This document shows, one piece after another, positions 44,101 through 55,404 of a DNA stretch of 64,000 nucleotides; the first letter of the stretch is position 1; every line of letters starts with the position of its first letter. Where the stretch lies: NCBI RefSeq assembly GCF_963576545.1, contig NC_083646.1:27533027-27597026 (forward strand), given 5' to 3'. The position numbers and the translations under genes were made by a program. The stretch is from Limanda limanda (lineage: Eukaryota; Chordata; Actinopteri; Pleuronectiformes; Pleuronectidae). A model generated the notes under the pieces. It was not told the DNA's origin. It did no database searches and saw nothing but the letters and a program-made list of their open reading frames with translations.

Positions 44101-47100
44101 GGATGACGTACAACCCATGCCAGTCTGTAACTCAGTAGCCTGTAGTGCTTTCAAATTCATCCCATGGCTCCAAGAATCAGGTTACAGAGTTACCCTTATC
44201 ATTTTGGGGGTAAAAGTTATTTCAAGGATCTGCACGTAAGTATATAACAAAATAGAATCATGTCATCATAATCGGTATATTCACTATGCATTTGAAAGAC
44301 TCTTCAAGTGGATTATCAGACACCATAGACTTTTTTAAGGCCATTTCACACAATAAAATCTAGCACACATGATTTTTGTTTTCTGTGATAAAGAATGCAT
44401 GGATATTGAATCTAGAGGATCCTTTTTTTTTACATCTCAACAATCCTTTCCTGCCAAGAATCACTACTCCATTAGGGGTATTGTTGGGAAATAATATGAG
44501 AATGAGGTGCTAGTAGAGCATGTTCTTCTTATCACTGCAGGAAGAGTTTTAGTTTCATTTAGATTTTGGGTTATTTATCATTAGAGAACTTCATATGTCA
44601 GTGATGCTAGTGATTCTGGTCATTCAGCAGCATGACATGTGTTTGTGTTATGTGTTTCTTCCAGATGTGGACGAGGAGAAGATGAAAGAGCTCGTGCTGC
44701 GAGGAGTACCAGAACAATGTTGTCAGAGTTTGTTGTGGGAGCGGTCTGTGCGAGACAACGTCACAGATAACAAGATGTCAGAGCAGGTGCATTCTTTTCT
44801 TCCTGCCAGAGTTGTATAGTAATTATTCAGTAATCATTCTTTCATATTTAAGCCAGCTCCTTTATTTTTTGAAAATGTTATTCTAACCCAATCTTTGTGT
44901 TTGATCTACAGGAGTTGAACCGTATGAGAAGCGAGGTGCTGGTGCCAGGCTCCAGGCTGAGCCCCACTCCCCTACAGGGTAGAGTCCCCATCCTCCTGGT
45001 TCACCAGCCTGGCAAGCAGGTGGGACATGAAATGACCTCCTGGGGTGCTGGATGGGACCTGCTGCTTCCTAAAGGCTGGGGCATGGCTTTCTGGATTCCA
45101 CTGGTAGGTAGCAAGGACAGTTCTTTCATTTGACTGAAACTGACTTTTGTTATGGTTCAGTTTCTGCAAGGACTCAGAGCAATTGTTGTTTTTCCTACAG
45201 GGATTTGCATAGATGAGATTCCCTGTTCCTCTGCATCTTAGATGTGTATACTAAAAAAAGTTCTTCCATTTAATACATTGTCCACTACATCTAGTCCAAA
45301 TGTTGAAACAATTCAAATGAAGTGAAATGTGGATTTTTTTTAAACAGGTGCTATGTGGATACCTGTACATATACTATGTAATTACTTTCATGACTTAAAA
45401 AGTACCTTTTTTAAAGTCAACTCAGAGCTCTCAGGTTCGCTTTATTTGTCCTCTTTATTTATTTCTCCCTCAACCAGGTGTACAGAGGGGTTCGCATCGG
45501 TGGGCTGAATATGAGTCTGAAACACTCTCAGAATAAAGGAACCCCTCACTTCCCCCATGATTACCCAGACTGTCCAGCAGGCCTTCGTTTTCAGGAAGAG
45601 CAAGAGACTGAGCTCCTGGACAAGTTCAAGAGGTCAGCTAAAGACTGTAGCTGAGTTTAGCAGTAGCAAACTTAAAGTCTAGGGAGCCAAGTTGTTAAAT
45701 AAAAAAATAAAGGTGATGATGAGGCTCTGTTTGAAACATGCGTTGTTGGGGACTGTTACTGTATGAAAGGAAAGTATATTATTCAGTCAAACTACTGGGT
45801 GAGATTGTCAGATTGTCCCTGTCAGTTAGAGGCTTTGATTGAGGGAAGCTCTGTACCCAGTTCATTTCCAATATGGAGATCTTTCTCACCATGCAGATCA
45901 GATGGTTATACAGCTGCACACTGCAAGTCTTCTACTACCCGTTGCTCAGCAGTCCTGATTTGATAGATAAATTGGCACTGTTGCCCCAACAGTTTGACAA
46001 GGGTCTGACCTTCCAACCTCTTCTGTAGGCGTCCACCCGCCAAAAGGACCAATTTCGTTAAACATGGCTGTCTGGCCCCGTTCCGTTGCCCGTGGCAACA
46101 GCTGGCCGAGGAGTGGGAGCTTATCACAAAGGAAGGAAGAGTGGAGGAGAAAAGAGACGACCAGACCCAAACCACAACAAACACTGACACAGTTATGGAG
46201 GAAGAGATGACATCACATCCAGATCTCACTGTGACAAAGACCCAGAGCTGCATCACTGTACTGAGGTGAATGTTTTCTTTTACTTCTTTTATACTGAAGA
46301 TTTATTCTTTTTCTATCTTACTATTTTGCTTCATGTGAACTTAGTATTGAATCAAACACACACCCACAGCAGGTTTACACTGGGGTCCCTTTAGATATTT
46401 ATATATTTTGGCCTCTTATCATCACTTCTTTCCTCTTTTTTATTAAAGAGCCCAGTGCAGCTTTTGACAAGCTTGATATATGGCACTTTGCTAGTCTACC
46501 TCCCTTTCATCATAATGTCCCTGATGAGAGTCCCCAGAGTACTTCCATCCTTAAATTGCTGCAATACATCACAGAGATTAGTGGAGGGGGAAAGTTGCAT
46601 CTGTTCCGATAAAACCATCACACAGGCTTTGCGTAATGACTGACTTTATGAGAAAGAAATTGAATTGATTTTCACTGCTCATCAGCTGCCTTTTAGTTTC
46701 TGCATTAGAAATAAAGAATGTTACTAAATTGAACGTCTCCCAGGGCGCCTAATGGAGCCAATGAAAATCTAACCATTTCTTTCAATTCCCATCACTTGTA
46801 AGTGCATATTTTTTTCTTTGCTTCCCAGGAACAGAAAGTCTTTGAAGCTGCTCTCTGGTTGGTGCAGGCCCACAACATCTAAAGGTCAGAGGTCGTGCCG
46901 TGTTGGCCAGGTGCCGCCTCTCTGCTCCTCAGCTGTGAGCTTGTTTCTCACAGAGCATGGAATGAGTCAGGTGTGGGTGCGTCTGTCTTTGCTGTCGAAG
47001 GGCAAACCAGAGCTCCATGCTATGGTGTGTGTGCCAGTCGCAGAGGACCTGAGGCTGCTGAGCAAGAAGTCTGACATCAGCTGCCCCCAGGAGCCACTGC

Positions 47101-47528
47101 ACAGAAACCACTTCAAAAGCAGAATCAAACACAGAAACAAGGGCTCCAAGAAAGCTGCTACATCCTCTTCGTCAACTGATAAAACTGAGGCTAAGGGCTC
47201 AGGCCTTCCCTCTGCCTCTGAACCAAAACTCACCACTTCTACTGAAGATCCCCAATCATCTTCTCAGTCTTCCACAGATCTCATCTTTGGGCTGTGGCCA
47301 GATCCTCTGCCAAGCATCACCTCTCACTGCTCCAGAGTGTCTCTAGGCTGGGTAACGCAGGGGGACTTTTCCTTGTCTGCGGGCTGTGGGGAGGCTCTGG
47401 GGTTTGTCAGTGTCGCTGGTCTCCTCAACACCCTTCTCAACCAGCCGATGGAACACAGAGGAATGGTGCTGCTGCGCAACCCTGCCTCTCTGCATTACCG
47501 CTTTGCAAAAATCAACATAGAGGTCTGA
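38182..47528 (+). CDS. POP1: POP1, RNase P/MRP protein subunit
   Basis: The largest protein of nuclear RNase P and RNase MRP, needed for tRNA 5' processing and rRNA maturation. Fifteen coding exons: 38182-38308, 38871-39011, 39299-39474, 39606-39866, 41479-41566, 42169-42347, 42484-42758, 42873-42966, 43066-43174, 43288-43407, 44665-44786, 44912-45103, 45478-45632, 46029-46265, 46829-47528. Total 2976 nt, 991 residues (human 1024). The N-terminal POP1 region shows [17 protein letters not shown], a basic KKK/RKARRR stretch and [17 protein letters not shown]. The central POPLD region shows [26 protein letters not shown] and YRGVRIGGL. The C-terminus has [20 protein letters not shown] and ends [10 protein letters not shown] as in human. 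All phases agree. The exon 9 donor (gtttat) is weak. The start ATG follows the acceptor CTCTAG at 38178. Confidence 0.96.
38309..38870 (+). other. POP1 intron 1
   Basis: AT-rich with an ATT/ATA-rich patch near 38590-38630. I see nothing else. Confidence 0.8.
39911..41421. mobile_element. MITE flanked by TTAA, split by a hAT insertion
   Basis: The ends TTAAAGGGCCCATATTGTGT and CAATTTGGGCCCTTTAA are inverted, with TTAA targets at 39911-39914 and 41418-41421. The hAT element at 40292-40969 lies inside, so the original MITE was about 0.8 kb. It fills most of POP1 intron 4. Confidence 0.8.
40292..40969. mobile_element. Non-autonomous hAT element with 8-bp target duplication
   Basis: Terminal repeats TAGGGCTGCTCGATTATGG and ATTGAGCAGCCCTA are flanked by CCGTGCAC on both sides (40284-40291 and 40970-40977). 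Sub-terminal AATCACGATTAT words are present at both ends. The core is GC-rich, with no transposase motif. Confidence 0.88.
41567..42168 (+). other. POP1 intron 5
   Basis: No element or gene recognised. Confidence 0.75.
43408..44664 (+). other. POP1 intron 10
   Basis: A tRNA-like patch at 43725-43775 (CCAGGTTCGAATCCTGGCAG) may be a SINE head. A short TTATTTATT simple repeat lies near 43911-43935. Otherwise nothing recognised. Confidence 0.6.
43725..43775 (+). repeat. tRNA-like B-box and arm, probably SINE relic
   Basis: GTTCCAGGTTCGAATCCTGG forms a T-arm-like hairpin with a consensus B box. A full cloverleaf (acceptor stem, A box) is not evident, so it is not called a tRNA gene. Confidence 0.35.
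45104..45477 (+). other. POP1 intron 12
   Basis: AT-rich; nothing recognised. Confidence 0.8.
45633..46828 (+). other. POP1 introns 13-14 region, parent of the inverted copy
   Basis: Introns 45633-46028 and 46266-46828 flank exon 14. Together with exon 14 and parts of exons 13 and 15 they match 54571-57900 on the opposite strand. Intron 13 has about 260 bp (about 45635-45895) that the copy lacks. Confidence 0.8.
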
Positions 47529-49490
47529 TGGAAGCATGTGATCCTATGGAGAACCTAATTCCCAAAGAAGCATTGGATTCTGCTTGAGAAGAGAAAGTTC
47601 TATGCAAATAGGTTGCATGATGCTTTAGTAAAGAACTGATCTCACAGAATCTCTGTGCCTTTTGTAGTTGCGCTCTTCAATTGTGCCATCATCTTCTTCA
47701 TGACTGTAGACTTTATAATATGCCCAAGGAATGACTACCAGCTTCCAGGTGTCAGTGCTGAAGACACTTTTTAGTTGTGTGTATTTTACTTTGAGAGACA
47801 TCCTCATTGTTTTTGGATGCGTGTTTTCATACTAATTCATTTGCCAGAGGAATGTTTCACAGCAGATCAGTTAATTAATGGACCTTGGTTTTGGTTAAAA
47901 ACATTAGTTCAGCCTTTTTATATCCAGGATTAATTGTCCACAGAGTATTTATGTTGTGGTTTTCAATTGTTTAAAAAAAGTCATATTAATGGGTTTGGAT
48001 TTCAGAACTGTGTCAGTTTCTTTTCAACAATGCCACAGCACTGAAAAGGTTTTGTTTGAACATAATTAAATAGTGCACTTGACAAAATATGTCATAACAT
48101 AACTGGTACTGTAACTTTTTTATACTTGCTGTCAACTTGCCTGTGCACTGCTTACACCTGCACTGGTGGTTGAAGAGTCCTTTTCAAGGGCGAGCGCACA
48201 TGTAAAATTGCTACTGAACATGTCTGTGATGTCAGCGGCAAAGAGCGCACTGGAGCTATTCAGCTCAAACTTCAATTTCCAAATGTCCGAGAGTGGAGGG
48301 TAGGAAACCATTTGTGTGAAGTAATCAGTCCGATTCCTGTAAACATAAAGACTGCGGTAACACTCGTGTGTAATGCTGCGTGATGGATGTACTGGCACTG
48401 ATAATTACTGGTAGGAAACAAGTGACTGATTCATCAGCTGATATAGCATCTAAACAACTGTGATCTTTGTGCTGAAGGGACGCCAGTATTACACAGACCA
48501 ATTCAACGGAAATGAGCCATCCCAATACAAACAGAAGTACTCGCCTCACCGAGTGGTATCAAGGCTGATGCTCCTGAAAACAGACAAATCTCCTCACATA
48601 TTTGCAGAGTCCTGCACGCTTTTGCTGCTATTATTGGGAAGTGTAGCAAAAGTAGAAAAAACCCTAACTGAGAGATCGCCTGAGCAGAAACTGATGACTC
48701 TGTATTTTCAGGTCTTGACGCAAAGTACCATACCATTAATCTCAACGTATGTTTATTTACATATATAAATACACTCAATTCTGAATACATATTAGATTTC
48801 TTTACACATTTTCAAATCCGATTACACACACATTTAAAATACAAATACATGTACACATTCACAAATTTTATTACACATTTGGAGATTATTTTACACATTC
48901 AGAAAACCGAGTACACACAGACAGATTGAGACTCACATTTGTCAGTAGTTTTGCTACAATAATGGCCTCATAAAGTACTGTTTAAAAAGCAATTTATCTT
49001 TATTCCACTGTATACCAGGGATCTAAAGGAGAATGTAAAATGAAAAAGCAGTTTTTTTTATTTTATAAAGGTCAGAATCGCACTGTACTTTCCTTCAAGA
49101 AACGCAGTGATACGTGGCGGATTCTTCATTTTGGTCAGGTCAGTGGGCGGACAAGACACTGAACTGTCACGGGACTAATAGGTCGGCAGGAATTGCCACT
49201 CACTTGTAGATATTTGGAGGAACCAAAACCTGATTTCAAGATAGTTTTCATGGGTTAAACATGATGGGAGCTGCAAATCTAGAATTGACTTATGGATATA
49301 TCTTTAAGCCGCAACTTATGTTTCAGAGGTATCTATATCAAGTGCTCCCTTAACAGGTCACTGTTTATTATACTTGACACGATTAACATGATTAAGGGTG
49401 TGTTAGTTACTTGTGTAGTGTGGAAAATCGAAGGCAGGAGAGGAATGCAGTTAATGCTCCTGTGATTAATGATTGCACTGATCCTAATCA
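47529..49490 (+). other. POP1 3'UTR and downstream intergenic DNA
   Basis: ATTAAA at 48065-48070 is a possible POP1 polyadenylation signal. The minus-strand ORF at 48132-48398 has no recognisable motif. From 48760 to 48940 the words TTACACATT and ACACATTC recur, suggesting an old DNA element. Otherwise nothing recognised. Confidence 0.5.
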
Positions 49491-49794
49491 GAGAAAGTCT
49501 ATAGATTTTATGCAGAGCTGTACATCTCTCCTTACTCGAGAGAGGATTTTGTTGTCCTACTTGATAATGTAAAAGCCCACATTACCACTGTCATATCAGA
49601 TTTTAAAGAGATGTTTGAGTCTGAGATTGAAATGTTGCAATTGGATAATGTCGTCAAAGGAATAGCATTAGGAAAATCTCTGGGACAGGATGGTTTAACT
49701 TTACATTTTTATAAATTCTTCTTGGGAGCAGATAAAAGGCTAGTTATTTAATGCAATTAGGGCATAGCATGCACTAGGATTTTTTCTGGTCTGG

Positions 49795-50560
49795 ACCAAA
49801 ACGTTTTTCCTATGAAAGCACACAAGGCCCTCAGTATGTCACCACCATACCTTAAAAAGCTGATAGTACCATATCACCCCACTAGACTACTGTGCTCCCA
49901 GAATTCAGGCTTACTTGTTTCTAAAGTCTCTAAAAGTAGAGAAGGAGCCAGAGCTTTCAGTTATCAAGCTCCTTTCCTATGGAATCATCTCCCAGTTTCA
50001 GTTCGGGAGACAGACACCATCTGTACGTTTAAGAGTAGACTTAAAACCTTCCTTTACGATAAAGCTTATAGTTGGAGCCGGTCCAGGCTTGTCTTAGACC
50101 TGCTCTTAGTTATGCTGCTATAGGTCTAGAACGTCGGGGGACACATGACACACGGATCTTCTCTTCCCAGCCCCCACTTCCTCGTCTCAATCCTTATCAC
50201 ATGAAAGAAATTAATGTCTCATCAATACATGTTACCGACTTGACTTCTTCCCCTGAGTCCATGAGCCTTATCGTCCACAGTTCCAGGGCCACGGCTGCGG
50301 TCCCATTGTGGATTATGGTAGTCGATTACAAATCCGTGATCGTGATAATAATGGCGGATCCTTTATCGTGTTGGCATCTGTGGTGGTGTACCACGATTTC
50401 TACGTTCTTTTTCCCCTGTTTAAAGTTTTTTTTTGTAGTTTTTCCTTACTCTTGTCGAGGGTTAAGGGCAGACAATGTCACACCTTGTTAAAGCCCTATG
50501 AGACCAAATGTGATTTTTAAATATGGGTTATACAAATCAAATTTCATTGATTGATTGATG
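49795..50560 (+). mobile_element. 3' fragment of the L2-like LINE, forward
   Basis: Encodes the C-terminal end seen in the element at 14053-15729 (SKVSKSREGARAFSYQAP, ending FLYDKAYS). The same 3'UTR words follow, with a TTGA tail near 50548-50560. 5'-truncated. Confidence 0.8.
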
Positions 50561-50732
50561 CCATGGTGTCCTTGGGCAAGACAGTGAACCCTGAATGGCC
50601 CCCAATAGCAATAAGTGCTGCCAATAGATGCACTGTATGAATGTGTGTGTGAATGGCAAAACTGTAAAGCACTTTGAGTGGTCATCAAGTCTAGAAAAGT
50701 GCTATATAAATACAAACAATTTACCATTTAAT
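50560..50732 (+). repeat. SINE, forward, missing its tRNA head
   Basis: Starts within the body (GTGTCCTTGGGCAAGACAGT) directly after the LINE tail and ends AAGTGCTATATAAATAC. The head is lost or was never copied. Confidence 0.75.
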
Positions 50733-50928
50733 AACAGTCATACTCAAATCTGGGAAGGATAACAAATTATTTAGAGAACCTCGGACAGGCTACCTCGGAC
50801 CTATAATATTGCGTAATATTGATTATAAATTATTTGCCCACATCATTACTAATAGACTAAAAGGTATGTCACAAATAATTAGTGAATGTCAGTCTGGTTT
50901 CATTAAAGGATGCTCTGTTCATAATAGT

Positions 50929-51165
50929 AAATGGTTTTGTATTTATATAGTGCTTTTCTAGTCTTGATGACCACTCAAAGCACAATTTTACATTCACACA
51001 CACATTCACACAGTGCATCTATTCGCAGCACTTTGTTATTCAATGGGGGCAATTCAGGGTTCAGCATCTTGCCCAAGGACACTTCGGCATGCAGATGGGT
51101 CAGACTGGGGATCGAACTGCTGACCTTCGGTTGGAGGACGACCACTCTACCCCTCAGCCACAATA
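50929..51165 (-). repeat. tRNA-derived SINE, reverse, full length
   Basis: Runs from the tail (AATGGTTTTGTATTTATATA) to the head (ACTCTACCCCTCAGCCACAA), with the B-box region GGGGATCGAACTGCTGACC. Inserted in the L1-like ORF. Confidence 0.85.
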
Positions 51166-51471
51166 ATAGTATTAAACTGGTTTTGGGGAATGCTTTCGGA
51201 AGGTAATTGGGATGTTCTACAGAGATATAAATACTTCCGTCATTTTCTCTGGGCACATGCAAGAGGTTTGAAGTGAAAAGTGGTATCTGTCAGGGTTGCC
51301 CAGCATCACCGTTTTCTATCATCATTGCAGGTGTGTTATCAGTTTTGTTTTGGCACTGTGATCTACAACAATAAAGTGTTATGGGAAGTCCATTAATCAT
51401 AAGTTAATTTGTGTACGATACCGTACAACCCTTTCCCTAAGGAATGCAGCACAATTACCTAAACTTTAGAG

Positions 51472-52236
51472 CAGGGGTGTCCAAACTACGGCCCGCGGGC
51501 CAACTGCGGCCCGCCATCCACTTTTAATTGGCCCGCATCAATGTCTAAAAATATAATGTATAAAAAAAAAAATTAAATTTTTTTTTTTTTTTTTTTTGAA
51601 ACTCAAAATTTAGTAGCGCTCAAATGGCACTTACTTAAAGCACTTTTTTTTGCTTTATGGGGCCAGGCTTCTTCGACAGGGGAGAGGCCGGTGCATGCTT
51701 CTGCGTTTTCAGAGACACTTCTTTCGTGCTTGTGTGCATTCACCAATTTTTGTAACTATACGACAAAGCTATGCAGCGCGCAAGGCTGTGATTGGTCCGC
51801 TAACTACATCCTTTCCAGAGTCATATATCCGGTTTCATGCCCCTTAATACCGGCAGAAACCAACGAAGATTTATTAGAACGGATATGGACCAAATAGAAG
51901 AGCACTTGGCAGAAGAGATCTGAAAGTATGACCACTTGTATAACCCGTCACTGACTAAATACAAGGACACACAGATGACCTGCAATTCCTGGAAGATCTC
52001 GGCTGACGTCGGTTTGCAGGTCGACGAGTGTACGAAGCTGTGTAGAAAGATCAGGGACAAATTTGTCCTCCAGAAAAAGTAATAAACAGTCGACAAAGAC
52101 TGCCACACACAAAGAAGGTGTCTGTAAGGTTGTCTTCGACAAAAAACGTTACTACACCTAGTGGTCTGGCGGTGAATTGCTTTGCTGACTTGCTAGCTGT
52201 CCCTCAGAACGCCGCCAAAAAGTTTGGACACCCCTG
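51472..52236. mobile_element. hAT element with 8-bp target duplication and MADF-type relic
   Basis: The termini CAGGGGTGTCCAAACTACGG and AAGTTTGGACACCCCTG form inverted repeats flanked by CTTTAGAG on both sides (51464-51471 and 52237-52244). The outer part contains GGCCCGCGGGCCAACTGCGG, common to this vertebrate hAT group. The middle holds sequence resembling the PIF-Harbinger-like element at 25313-26288 and a broken MADF ORF, so it is a composite. Confidence 0.88.
51885..52082 (+). pseudogene. MADF/Myb-SANT-like DNA-binding ORF, one stop codon
   Basis: Reads MDQIEEHLAEEI, a TGA stop, then KYDHLYNPSLTKYKDTQMTC, then SWKISADVGLQVDECTKLCR and KIRDKFVLQKK before TAA. The pattern (LYNPS, YKD, W..I, K..RDK) is that of a MADF domain, the DNA-binding partner protein of PIF-Harbinger elements. 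Lies inside the hAT termini. The internal stop shows it is dead. Confidence 0.65.
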
Positions 52237-52497
52237 CTTTAGAGGTTATCTTCCATTTCTCAAAAGCATCAGGGCTGTATTTAAATGTGAATAAATGTGA
52301 GTTAATGGTAATTCATGATCACCCCTTAATTCCTATTCATGCCATACCAATATGAAGGGACGTTCCTAACTTGAGTGAAATGACCCGGTTATTCAGCGGC
52401 TGCCATAATAAGACATGTTTGAATTCTTTAAATGATAATAAGAATGATATGTTTCCTAGCTTATCTCCTTTAGCATAGCAAACATCAGACCATACGG

Positions 52498-52870
52498 GCT
52501 TCAGCATCTTGCCCAAGGACACTACGGCATGCAGATTGGGAAGACTGGATATCGAACTGCCGGCCTTCAGGTTGGAGGACAACCGCTCTACTCCTTAGCC
52601 ACAGCCGCCCCAGATGTTAATCCTCACATTTGTCTGAGCTCCTGTCCAGTGAACAACAAGCATATTGAACTTATAGATCACAATATAAACATCAGAACTA
52701 AAAACAAATATAAAGTGTTTTTAATCTGCATTTATATGGCACATACTATCCTAATTGCAATGCACCCATTTTCACACACACATTCATACAGTGCATCTGT
52801 GGGCAGCACTTCAGCATGCAGATGGGGAAGACTGGGATTGAACCGCCGACCTTCTAGTTAGAGGATGACA
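52498..52870 (-). repeat. Two partial reverse SINE copies
   Basis: 52498-52612 contains GCATCTTGCCCAAGGACACT and the head (CTACTCCTTAGCCACAGCCG). 52735-52870 contains CACACATTCATACAGTGCAT and GGGATTGAACCGCCGACC. Both are truncated and decayed. Confidence 0.7.
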
Positions 52871-53339
52871 ATCAATTTACTCTCCACTTATGTATGTTTT
52901 TTTCCATGTATTTTCCTCACATTATTTTATTATTTCAACAATTCAGTCCTTTGTTTTGTTTTAATGTTTCAGCAAATCTTTTTTTATGATGTCCTATGAG
53001 TAACTGATGGTTGGGTGTTTTGAACTGAAAACATTTTTTCTCAGGACGTGTCATTCTGTTTTGGATAGAACTGTGTAACATAACAAAGAAAGAATGAAAT
53101 ACAATGATGGTTTGAACTTTCAAAATAGCTTAGGTAAAGGCACCTTTGAATAAAAGGTTTTCAACCTGGTTTAAAAAGGAAGCATGCCGTAGATCATCAG
53201 TCAGTTGGTTCCAGTGCTGCATAATGACTGAAAGCTGCTTCTCCTTGTTTGGTCTTGGTCCCGGGTACCACTAGCAGACCCCTACCCAGTGATCCCAGGG
53301 GTCTTCATCTTCATACATCATATTGGATTAACATGTGTA

Positions 53340-53650
53340 TATACAACCCCAACTCAGAAAAAGTTATGATGGCATGGAAAATGCAAGACATCAGTGATTC
53401 CTAATTTAATTTAATTTTTAATTTATTTCAATTCAACATGGGGTTGTGTCAGTGCCCTTGGCAAAGGTAACTTACACTTCTGTGATGGCACCATTAATGC
53501 TGAAACATACATAGAGATTTTGGAGCAGCATATGCTGCCTTCAAGAAGACATCTTTTCCAGAGACATCCATGCATGTTTCAACAAGACATTGCAAAACCA
53601 CATTGTGCACATACTGTGCACACCTTAAGACTTGTTGGCAGGAAGAATGT
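53340..53650 (+). mobile_element. Tc1-like transposase fragment
   Basis: Translation from 53439 gives WGCVSALGKGNLHFCDGTIN, then AETYIEILEQHMLPS, then PCMFQQDIAKPHCAHT. These are Tc1 transposase landmarks around the second catalytic aspartate (FQQDxAxPH). The rest of the transposase is missing or frameshifted. ACAACCCCAACTCAGAAAAAG near 53344 resembles a fish DNA-element terminus. Confidence 0.65.
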
Positions 53651-53975
53651 GACAAAATGACAACTGAAACGTCTTATCACTTGAGTCCCAAAACGTCTTT
53701 AAATTACAAAGTGGTAAATGTTCATATTGTTGCAATAGGTTGCAAGAATCAAAATTGAAATAAGTGTTTCTATTGAAAACACAGTAACATTTATGAGGTC
53801 ACCATCAAATAATGTGCTTCTGTATTGTTTTTATTTTAATAAAGGTAAAAGATCAATCATAAATCACTGTTCTCAGTTTTAATTTGAAATGTAATAATCC
53901 GTCGCAACTTCTTCTGATTCTGGGATAGAATGTGTATATTTAAATACATATTTTCCTCCCTGGCACTCATAAATA

Positions 53976-54113
53976 AGAAGAAGAAGAAGAAAAAGAAGAA
54001 GAAGAAGAAGAAGAAGAAGAAGAAGAAGAAGAAGAAGAAGAAGAAGAAGAAGAAGAAGAAGAAGAAGAAGAAGAAGAAGAAGAAGAAGAAGAAGAAGAAG
54101 AAGAAGAAGAAGA
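53976..54113. repeat. AAG trinucleotide microsatellite
   Basis: About 46 near-perfect AAG units. The long poly-Lys, poly-Ser and poly-Phe reading frames across it are artefacts of the repeat. Likely polymorphic. Confidence 0.95.
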
Positions 54114-54115
54114 CG

Positions 54116-54570
54116 AATGTTTGTAGGAATGGACAGACAGACGAATAGAAATTAATGCACAAACTGCCCACCCATCTTTACCTTGAATAAACCTCATACT
54201 ACACACTCAACTGAGCCACTATACTTTAGTGTTGTCAAGCAACAAAGTTCTTATCTGCCAACTACACACTATGGGACATGAGGAAAAGCAACGTTCATGT
54301 CAGAGTAAATATAATAAATATACTATTACCAGTTGTTTCATGCAGTTGTGTATAAGGGTTGGTGGTCAAATTACTAAGTGTGCTGTAATGCATGTGTGGT
54401 TTACACAAGTGAAAGTGAGAGTTATGACATATTCTGTAAAGTGCACAACTTTATTTACTTATGTTCAAACAAAACATTTTCAGTGTTGTATCATTGTTAA
54501 TTGAAACTGACACAGTTCAAAAATTGAGAGAGAGATCACTTCTTTACTGAAGCATCATGCAACTTAATTG
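54116..54570. other. Unassigned DNA before the inverted POP1 copy
   Basis: Nothing recognised. Confidence 0.7.
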
Positions 54571-55404
54571 CACCTGGCAAACACGGCCTGCACCAACCAG
54601 AGAGCAGCTTCAAAGACATAAATATAAGAAAAAGATTGGTATAGAAAGGAATGGTTGAATTTTCATTGACCCCATTAGGCGCCCTGAGAGACTTTCAATT
54701 TAGTAATACATTCTTTATTTCTAATGCAGAAACTAAAAGGCAGCTGATGAGCAGTAAAAATAGATCCAATTTCTTTCTCATAAAGTCAGTCATTACTCAA
54801 AGCTTGTGTGATGGTTTTATCGGAACAGATGCAACTTTCCCCCTCCACTAATTTCTGTGATGTATTGCAACAATTTAAGGATGGAAGTACTCTGGGGACT
54901 CTCATCAGGGACATTATGATGAAAGGGAGGTAGACTAGCAAAGTGCCATATATCAAGCTTGTCAAAAGCTGCACTGGGCTCTTTAATAAAAAAGAGGAAA
55001 GAAGTGATGATTAGAGGCCAAAATATATAAATATCTAAAGGGACCCCAGTGTAAACCTTGTGTGGGTGTGTGTTTGATTCAACACTAAGTTCACATGAAG
55101 CAAAGTAGGAAGTTAAAAAAAATATCTTCAGTATAAAAGAAGTAAAAGAAAACATTCACCTCAGTACAGTGATGCAGCTCTGGGTCTTTGTCACTGTGAG
55201 ATCTGGATGTGATGTCATCTCTTCCTCCATAACTGTGTCAGTGTTTGTTGTGGTTTGGGTCTGGTCGTCTCTTTTCTCCTCCACTCTTCCTTCCTTTGTG
55301 ATAAGCTCCCACTCCTCGGCCAGCTGTTGCCACGGGCAACGGAATGGAGCCAGTCATCAGTGTTTAATGTAATCCGTCCTTTTGGTGGGTGGACGCCTAC
55401 AGAA

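Larger units (their letters stand above)
49491..52490 (+). mobile_element. L1/Tx1-like LINE fragment broken by several insertions
   Basis: Pieces of one reverse transcriptase ORF, in order: LGQDGLTLHFYKFF (about 49680-49725), GPIILRNIDYKLFAHIITNR (about 50800-50860), SECQSGFIKG (about 50884-50913), VKSGICQGCPASPFSII (about 51270-51325) and FSKASGLYLNVNKCELM (about 52257-52306). They are separated by an L2-like 3' fragment (49760-50555), a truncated SINE (50560-50732), a reverse SINE (50929-51165) and a hAT element (51472-52236). Decayed and non-coding now. Confidence 0.7.

Noticed and set aside
46455..46643. 62-residue ORF with a near-identical partner at 54786-54974
   Set aside because: The pair is explained by duplication of POP1 intron 14, not by selection on a protein; two substitutions in 62 residues fit recent duplication.
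48132..48398. 88-codon minus-strand ORF downstream of POP1
   Set aside because: No recognisable domain, splice partner or second copy in the window.
53857..54206. Poly-Lys, poly-Ser and poly-Phe ORFs
   Set aside because: Reading frames of the AAG microsatellite.
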